Below, one piece after another: positions 58,293 through 64,000 of a stretch of 64,000 nucleotides of DNA (within the stretch, counting starts at the first letter, position 1; each line of letters starts with the position of its first letter). A program made the translations under genes and the position numbers. Origin of the DNA: Xiphydria camelus (Eukaryota > Arthropoda > Insecta > Hymenoptera > Xiphydriidae); NCBI GenBank assembly GCA_963678675.1, contig OY783194.1:32714278-32778277 (forward strand), in the 5' to 3' direction. The notes under the pieces were generated by a model, which was not told the origin of the DNA, ran no database searches, and saw only the letters and a program-made list of their open reading frames with translations.

Positions 58293-58503
58293 ATGTGATG
58301 CTAAACTTACTCGCCAGGAAAGAAACTCGGAATCGCTATTATCTCATTATCAATGAATTTTTAGCCTGTATCGATATAAGACTTTATTGTAGATTGAAAC
58401 GTAATCTTCAAAAAAGTATTATACAAATATAAGCCAAAAGCTCATAGGTTGTGAGATAACAGCGATTCGAATTTCTTTCCTGGCGAGAAAGTTTAGCCTC
58501 ACG
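58293..58503. mobile_element. palindromic MITE, family C copy 3
   Basis: Left TGATGCTAAACTTACTCGCC, right GGCGAGAAAGTTTAGCCTCA. The arms aatcgctattatctcattat and gtgagataacagcgattcga are clear. It is close in sequence to the copy in GLIS2-like intron 1. Confidence 0.85.
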
Positions 58504-59486
58504 TATCCCATCCTCGTTCTCCGTCGAAGGATTCGTGAGGAGGATCCACGAGAAATTCTTACCCAAGCCAGACGCAGGGGCACCTCCGGTTTATCTCGAG
58601 CGTCCTCCGATCGAGATACGTCGCATGGGCGAGGGAGATGCTGGGCGCCTAACGACTCGAAGAGACGAGTCGGTCCGCCCGGTGGTCTTCGCACTGCGGA
58701 CAGGAGAACCAGTCGCGTTACTCGGACCTGTTGGCCGTGGGCCAAAATCTTTGGTGTCCCTTTTGAATTTCCGGGAGAGGGCGGGGTAGGGGGAAAAATT
58801 TGTCGCGAGTCCGTCAGGCAGCGGGGAGCACGCGTTTCGGCGTCATTCGTTTTATGCCTCGAATAAAATAGCCCGCTAGCTCGCGCTGTCCTATAATTAG
58901 AACCCTTGATAATGACAGAATATTTCGTCTCGCTGAAAAACGCTCGCAGAGGAGTCTCCGACTCACGCCGACACGTTCGACCGCTGTCGTTTCCACGACA
59001 AAATAGATTTCACGGATCGCGTTTGGCACGTGCGTTAATTTTTGCCCGCGTTACCGCAACCTCCCCGAGTGTCGCGCGCGGCGGCAGCGCTCGATTGGCG
59101 TTGATTGGCGTTGCGTTGCATCAGTCAAGTTCCGATTCAAGGTCTGCGCCGCGCACGTACGGCGTCCCCGCAACGAAAGCGGAGCATCGTCATTAACGAT
59201 TATCGGGAGGGAGGCGGCGGCGTCGCGCGAGTCGGAGCTTTTCCACTAAAAAGCGTTATGAGTACCGCGGAACATGCATCGCGCGAGAAACGAAGCTCGA
59301 TCATTACCGCCTTATAAAATTGTATCGTGAGTGAAAGTTCACTCGTTATTAAGCAAAACTCCATTACATTCTTCCGTGAGCCTAGGCGTGTTTGCGGAAA
59401 GACCCGTTCTGCCGTAATAACGCGCTCGTATGAGGCGGGCGTGACGCACGTGCGCGTGCCAATGCCGCATGTGTCCATATCCAACG
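58504..59486. other. spacer, no gene seen
   Basis: Mixed to CpG-rich. Frames of about 80-110 codons exist on both strands at 58.4-58.8 kb, but they overlap each other and the family C element. Confidence 0.4.
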
Positions 59487-60070
59487 TAAACGTACGCGAG
59501 AAAGGCCTGCTCCTGTTTTTCCACGATTGTCTCGGAAAAAAAGGGCTTATCGTATCGTGCAGCGAAGGGCTAATTCGAGCGATTCATTTCGCGCTGCACA
59601 TTTTTCGTCTACATCCAGGGAAAAAAGTCTAGTTGTATACGAACTTACTAGAAAGATTTATTTGAGATTATTATGAATGTATTCACATTGAATAAAAAGT
59701 CTAGTTGAATGAAGTTAATGTTCTACGCTGAAAAAAATTTACCACAAACTTTGTAAATGCTACAATTTTCTGTGTACTAGGTTCATACTCGATTAAAAAG
59801 AGATGCAAAACATTTATCAAATTCAAATAGACTTTTTGTGTTCGATGTGAATAAATTCCTATTTATTTCAAATAAATTTTTGCTATCAGGTTCGTATCCA
59901 AACAGACCTTTTCCCTGGGTGCAGGGGAAAGATGTGCAGCGTGAAATGAAAATGAATCGCTCGAATTAGCCCTTCGTTGTTTGGCGTGTTTGCTTCGTAT
60001 ACGATAAGCCATTTTTCCCGAGACAATCGTGAAGAAATAGGAGCAGGCCTTTCTCGCATACGTTTACGTA
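59487..60070. repeat. inverted duplication flanking a family H MITE
   Basis: Arms of about 120-135 bases: 59487-59605 and, inverted, 59935-60070. Shared blocks include gagaaaggcctgctcct, cacgattgtctcgg, ggcttatcgtat and cgaagggctaattcgagcga. The right arm has about 20 extra bases (acgaagcaaacacgccaaac on the complement). The loop is almost entirely the family H element. Confidence 0.8.
59612..59923. mobile_element. MITE, family H copy 2 with a nested family A fragment
   Basis: Left ATCCAGGGAAAAAAGTCTAG, right reverse complement CACCCAGGGAAAAGGTCTGT. Both are followed by tatacgaac or atacgaacc, as in 50476-50722. A family A end (aaatttaccacaaactttgt) lies at about 59732-59778. A half copy of family H (ctgaaataaatttgtccatt to tccctcagtg) follows at about 60070-60141. 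Confidence 0.7.
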
Positions 60071-60144
60071 TTATATTCCTATTTATCTGAAATAAATTTG
60101 TCCATTAGATTTGTATTCAACTAGAACTTCTCCCTCAGTGCATG

Positions 60145-63100
60145 TCTCGCCAATCGAGATTTGCCGATGAAACGAAACCTGTGATTTTTCAATCAAGACC
60201 AGGAAAATATTTAGCGGTCAGAACCGAAGTCACAGTTCAGATTCGACCATTCGGTAGCCCGGTACCTTCGACGAGAGCGAGGTCGAGGGTCCAGGTGGTC
60301 GCGGACTCCCGGCCGGTGCTATTGCACCGCGTACACACGTGCGCTCGAGTGTACCTATGTACACTCGCGCGTCCGCGTATACGCGCTACGTGTACACAAG
60401 CACGGGCGCCGCGCCGTCCAGCGTGTGTATAGGCAATGTCGTCGCCGAGCTTAGAAAGTTAAGAACGCCGCTTGGCCCATCTGGTTCGCCGATCGCCAAT
60501 CGGCTTCGATAACGAGACCACGGTAACCGACGCACGGCGCACCACGCTCACGTGTGCGTACGGTTACGCGCGTTCGTAAATCTCGCGTAGGTATCGGACT
60601 TCGCTTTTCCCCGGCTCGCCCTGTTAATTCCGCGGCGCACGGCGGCCGTTCGCTTTCGGTCGACTGTTAATGCTTTTCTAAATTGGTTTTGTACAGCTGT
60701 TTTTATATACGGGGGCATCCAGACAACTGCTCGGATCTTGATTGCGTATCGGCACCTGTGTTTTTGGCGCGCAACGAATGGAACGATATTTTTTCTTAGA
60801 TAAGACGTAATTTCGATATTTAGGATTCACGGGGTCGTCGGTGAAAAAATGTACTGGAGTACGCGAATAGGAATAAAGAGGAAAAGGGTGCGACTGTAGA
60901 AATCAAAGACACATGGAACATATGTATATCTGTTTAAAATAATCTCTTATATTTTTCTCTCAAATTCGGTAAATTTCTAGTCGATATATCTGTGTGTATA
61001 TGGTACAATATTAATACAATAATCTTTCGTCTTCCGTGTGAACGTACAAAAATGACGACGACACTCCCCATTCTCTCTCGCTCTCATTCACTCGCCCTCC
61101 TCGGTGGATCACAATGTCGGATATGGTCGTCTCGCGCGCGTTTTCGCGAGAAGAGAAAAAATCGCGTTCGTTGCGCCGAAACGCGCACGGGAAATACGAC
61201 GGTAAAAACGTAAGGCATTCGAGTGTTGGCCTCCGATTACCGCGACTGCCAGTGGAAAACAGGGGCCAATGCCGAGTACCCCGCTTTGCCGTGCTTTCCC
61301 TTCCGATATTTAATTGAACGGGTTTTCCCAAGCGACGAGCGCTGCGCGATTCGCGCGCGAACAACACTCGTCGCGATCTCGAGGACTCTCGATCTCTCTT
61401 ACGCGCGCTTCGGGCACGTAAAACCGTCGAGTATCACACTTTGAGCTGCCTCTGGCAGCGGGAACCGTACATCGATATTTGGTCCTCGGTTCCCGCTTGC
61501 GCGAAGCTAAAGTAACAAGGCACACGGCCGATCGAGAGTCCACGGTGCGAAAAAAAGACGATCGAATGATAATCGCGAAACGTCGCGTGTTCATGTACGC
61601 GTATATGTGTGTGAGTGCGTAAGCCGATGTATTAAAATATAATTTTGATAAATACATACTTTTTTTTCTACGCGCATATACATTACACATATAAATATAT
61701 CTATATATATATTTGTATACGGACTACAAGGTTCGCTTAAAAATTAGTATCTTTTACGCATTTAGAAAATATTGCTTATGCTTGATTAATAGACTCTTGG
61801 GGCCCACTGCGCGCCCGCGAATCGCTTGCGCCCCCCCGCGCCAAACGGTTGGCCCGTCCAACCCGACGCGACGCGCGAGCGTCACGTCCGTCCATCAGTC
61901 ATTCATCATCATCATGTAAACGTTATGGCATTACGTAACTATTATGGCTTACTATTACATTATCTTTTATTGTACATTGCTTACCTCGATCCGCGCGAGC
62001 GGGACGCGCTCGATTCTCGGTTCACCAAAAATCGAGCGGATTCCGCCCGCTTCCGGAACGAATACGGAGAAAGGCTCCAAAATCGGGACGCGCGTCAGAA
62101 GAGGTAGAAGAAAGAATTGAAACGTTTTACCCCTCTGGAGCCTCTTATTTCAATGTTAAGATTCTTCCGGACGATCGCATCGTAAATAGCTACGACCTAC
62201 CGTTCCTGCGTATAGATATACATATATACGATACATATATATGGATGCTCTATCGCGTGAACTAATTACAATTATATCCCTGTATTTTACCTCGCAACTA
62301 TATAATACGTTAAAACGATCAACGATTGATAGATATTTGAAATCTGACGTACGGTGTGTTATAAGGCACGGGTCTTTGTGTGTTCCCGACTGACTATACC
62401 GATCTCATTGGGATTGTCTCGCACCTCGGCGTTCGACTGCAGAGGCTCGATCGCGTCGCGAAATCTCTCGCGAAACGTGCTCAGTGATACGTTCGATATA
62501 CGCTTTTGCTTTCCCGCGTTACTCCTGTAAATCCTCCGAAGCGGAGGAAAGGCACGATGTGTGGATCCTGATCGCGCGGTGCGAAGATCCTCGGATTTAC
62601 GCGGAGAACTTTTGTCTCCAAGGTGCGCGTCTTATCATGTATTTACAATATTTACACGTCGAACAAAGAGAAAAGGAGAAGAGAAACTGTAGATTCCTTA
62701 ACGCTTTGAAACACATTCTTACACGTTACACTATCGTATGGAAGCAGTTTTTCTTGAGCAATTGAAAATTGTCGCCACTCTACGCGACCGACGAGAGACG
62801 AACCATCTTTCGGTCCCTCCTCCCTCCTCTGTCTCTCTCCCCTCTCTTCCTCCCGGAAAGTGTCGAAGCTTGACGAAGCAGAGAACCCGCTCTTCCCAGA
62901 AGCCCTTTCAATTCGTCACGGTCGGCTGACATAATTTCGTAATTATAGCACGGATAAGGAGTCTTAGCGGCGACCTCTGAACGGCCTAGAGAGATCTACA
63001 GCGAAGTACGTTCAACGTTCTAATCTCGCAGATAAGGGAAAACCGCGGGTCGGTGAGGGGGTGGAGAACAACCGCGCGCCGCCTTCCATTGGCCGGAACG

Positions 63101-63582
63101 GCGCTAAGGTAGGCGCACTCGAGAGATTCCCACCTTCCTCCGATATTTAATCGCTTATCCGCGAGCCGGTCGGAATGCTTTATCGGATATCGCGGAAGAA
63201 TCTGTTGGAATCGACGGTTCTAGCTACGTGTTGAAGCTCACGTAGGACAAAGGTACGGAGACGTACGCGGTGTGCGATCTCAAAGATCAAACGAAAGAGG
63301 GGAATCGGCGCGTCCAAAATAGTTCTATTTCGAAGGCACGCGTTTTTCTCGAGAGAAAGAGTCAAAGAGAGAAAGATAGATCAAACGATCGGCCGTCGTC
63401 GTCGTCATGACGGCCCTCCGTTGTAGCTCGTCCGCACGAGCTTTCTCGATTTTTTGGTTTCTTCGTTTCCCTTAGAATACTATACCGGTTCGTACCAGTG
63501 CCGCAAACGCGAACGAGACACGCGGGAGTGCTTTCCTCCGGATACTTCCGGTGGGATCTCCGATGTGCGACAGAGGAGGAGG
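60145..63582. other. spacer and likely 3' UTR of the - strand gene at 63.6 kb
   Basis: No coding exon seen. On the - strand an AATAAA candidate is at about 61963 (TTTATT on the + strand), 1.6 kb after the stop codon at 63583. AT-rich parts with TATA-type runs at 61.6-62.3 kb would fit a long 3' UTR. Confidence 0.45.
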
Positions 63583-64000
63583 CTAAGTATAATAATGAGG
63601 ACTGGCTGGATACCTGACGAAGGCGCTCCTCACTCGCGGAAAATCCGCGTAGGGGCTCCGAGGAGTTCTCCAAGCGATGGGAACCCTGAGGCTCAGCTCT
63701 AACGCGTAATCGTGACCCCTGTCGTCGTTCAGATTGCATATAACTTGACAATTGTTATTATTGTTGTTGCTGCCCGGTGATATCCCGCCGTGGACGACGC
63801 GACGATCCTCCGTGGATTTGCTGATGGGATTGTCCAAATAGGGCTTGAAGAGGATGGCGTCCTTCTTGGAGGACGGCGCCGGGGGTGCCGCGGGCGCCGG
63901 TGGCGTTGGCACGGTACTGGTCACCGGCTCCGCTTGAACGGGCGCGACCTCCGGTGTCCTCTTCGGCTTCACCAGACACAGCGGCGCCTCCTGGGGCGGC
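63583..64000 (-). CDS. C-terminal exon of a Pro/Ala-rich protein (5' part outside window)
   Basis: The frame is open from the window edge to a TAG at 63583, about 138 residues. I do not recognise the family. It begins PPQEAPLCLVKPKRTPE, followed by a Pro/Ala/Val-rich linker (TPPAPAAPPAPSSKK), a more conserved-looking block (KDAILFKPYLDNPISKSTED), an Asn run of six (NNNNNN, mixed AAC/AAT codons), then CQVICNLNDDRGHDYALELS and an aromatic tail ending YPASPHYYT. The composition suits the disordered tail of a nuclear or transcription-related protein, but that is inference. A second frame is also open through the Pro/Ala part; I prefer this one because it stays open to a sensible end and uses varied codons. 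No strong donor is seen before the stop. Confidence 0.6.
   Translation of the reverse strand, partial: PPQEAPLCLVKPKRTPEVAPVQAEPVTSTVPTPPAPAAPPAPSSKKDAILFKPYLDNPISKSTEDRRVVHGGISPGSNNNNNNCQVICNLNDDRGHDYALELSLRVPIAWRTPRSPYADFPRVRSAFVRYPASPHYYT

Overview
This window is arthropod, almost certainly insect, nuclear DNA, and most likely from a hymenopteran such as an ant. The genes have small GT-AG introns, and their proteins match insect GABA-B-R1, Nup54, a GLIS2-type zinc finger and Atg5. The spacers alternate between CpG-rich, low-complexity blocks and AT-rich blocks full of short non-coding transposons, and a short CCTAA-type (TTAGG telomere-like) tract is present. The species call is an inference; no single base proves it.

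Layout. (1) 1-2599, + strand: the 3' seven exons of GABA-B receptor subunit 1, running from the end of the Venus-flytrap domain through seven membrane helices to the C-terminal coiled coil. (2) 5321-9280, + strand: the complete nucleoporin Nup54 in five exons. Its 1.76 kb first intron carries, on the opposite strand, a spliced reading frame for a small single-pass membrane protein (about 5742-6889) that I do not recognise. (3) 10665-14916, - strand: a complete three-exon GLIS2-like transcription factor with five C2H2 fingers and a C-terminal CtBP-type PLDLT motif. CpG-rich DNA lies upstream to about 16.9 kb. (4) 17-54 kb: a long gene desert holding no convincing protein gene. It contains at least two dozen MITEs and foldbacks, several of them nested. 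(5) 54570-55640, + strand: complete Atg5 in four exons, converging on a small two-exon gene on the - strand (56812-57250, up to 97 aa, not recognised). (6) 57.3-63.5 kb: more spacer with MITEs and a large inverted duplication. (7) 63583-64000, - strand: the C-terminal exon of a Pro/Ala-rich protein that runs off the window.

The genes belong to unrelated pathways (neuronal inhibition, nuclear pore, transcription, autophagy), so there is no operon-like logic. The most unusual material is the hidden small genes and the repeat architecture. Many elements with unrelated interiors share a terminus CACnGAGAAA or CACGGAAA, and three have clean TA duplications, so one transposase may have moved all of them. 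There is also a 1.73 kb near-complete foldback with a TTA duplication, an 80 bp mariner-type palindrome and an almost perfect 50 nt GAGA-capped hairpin.

All positions were read by eye. Exon borders of the four main genes are supported by reading-frame arithmetic, while repeat boundaries are usually good to a few bases. No database search was possible.
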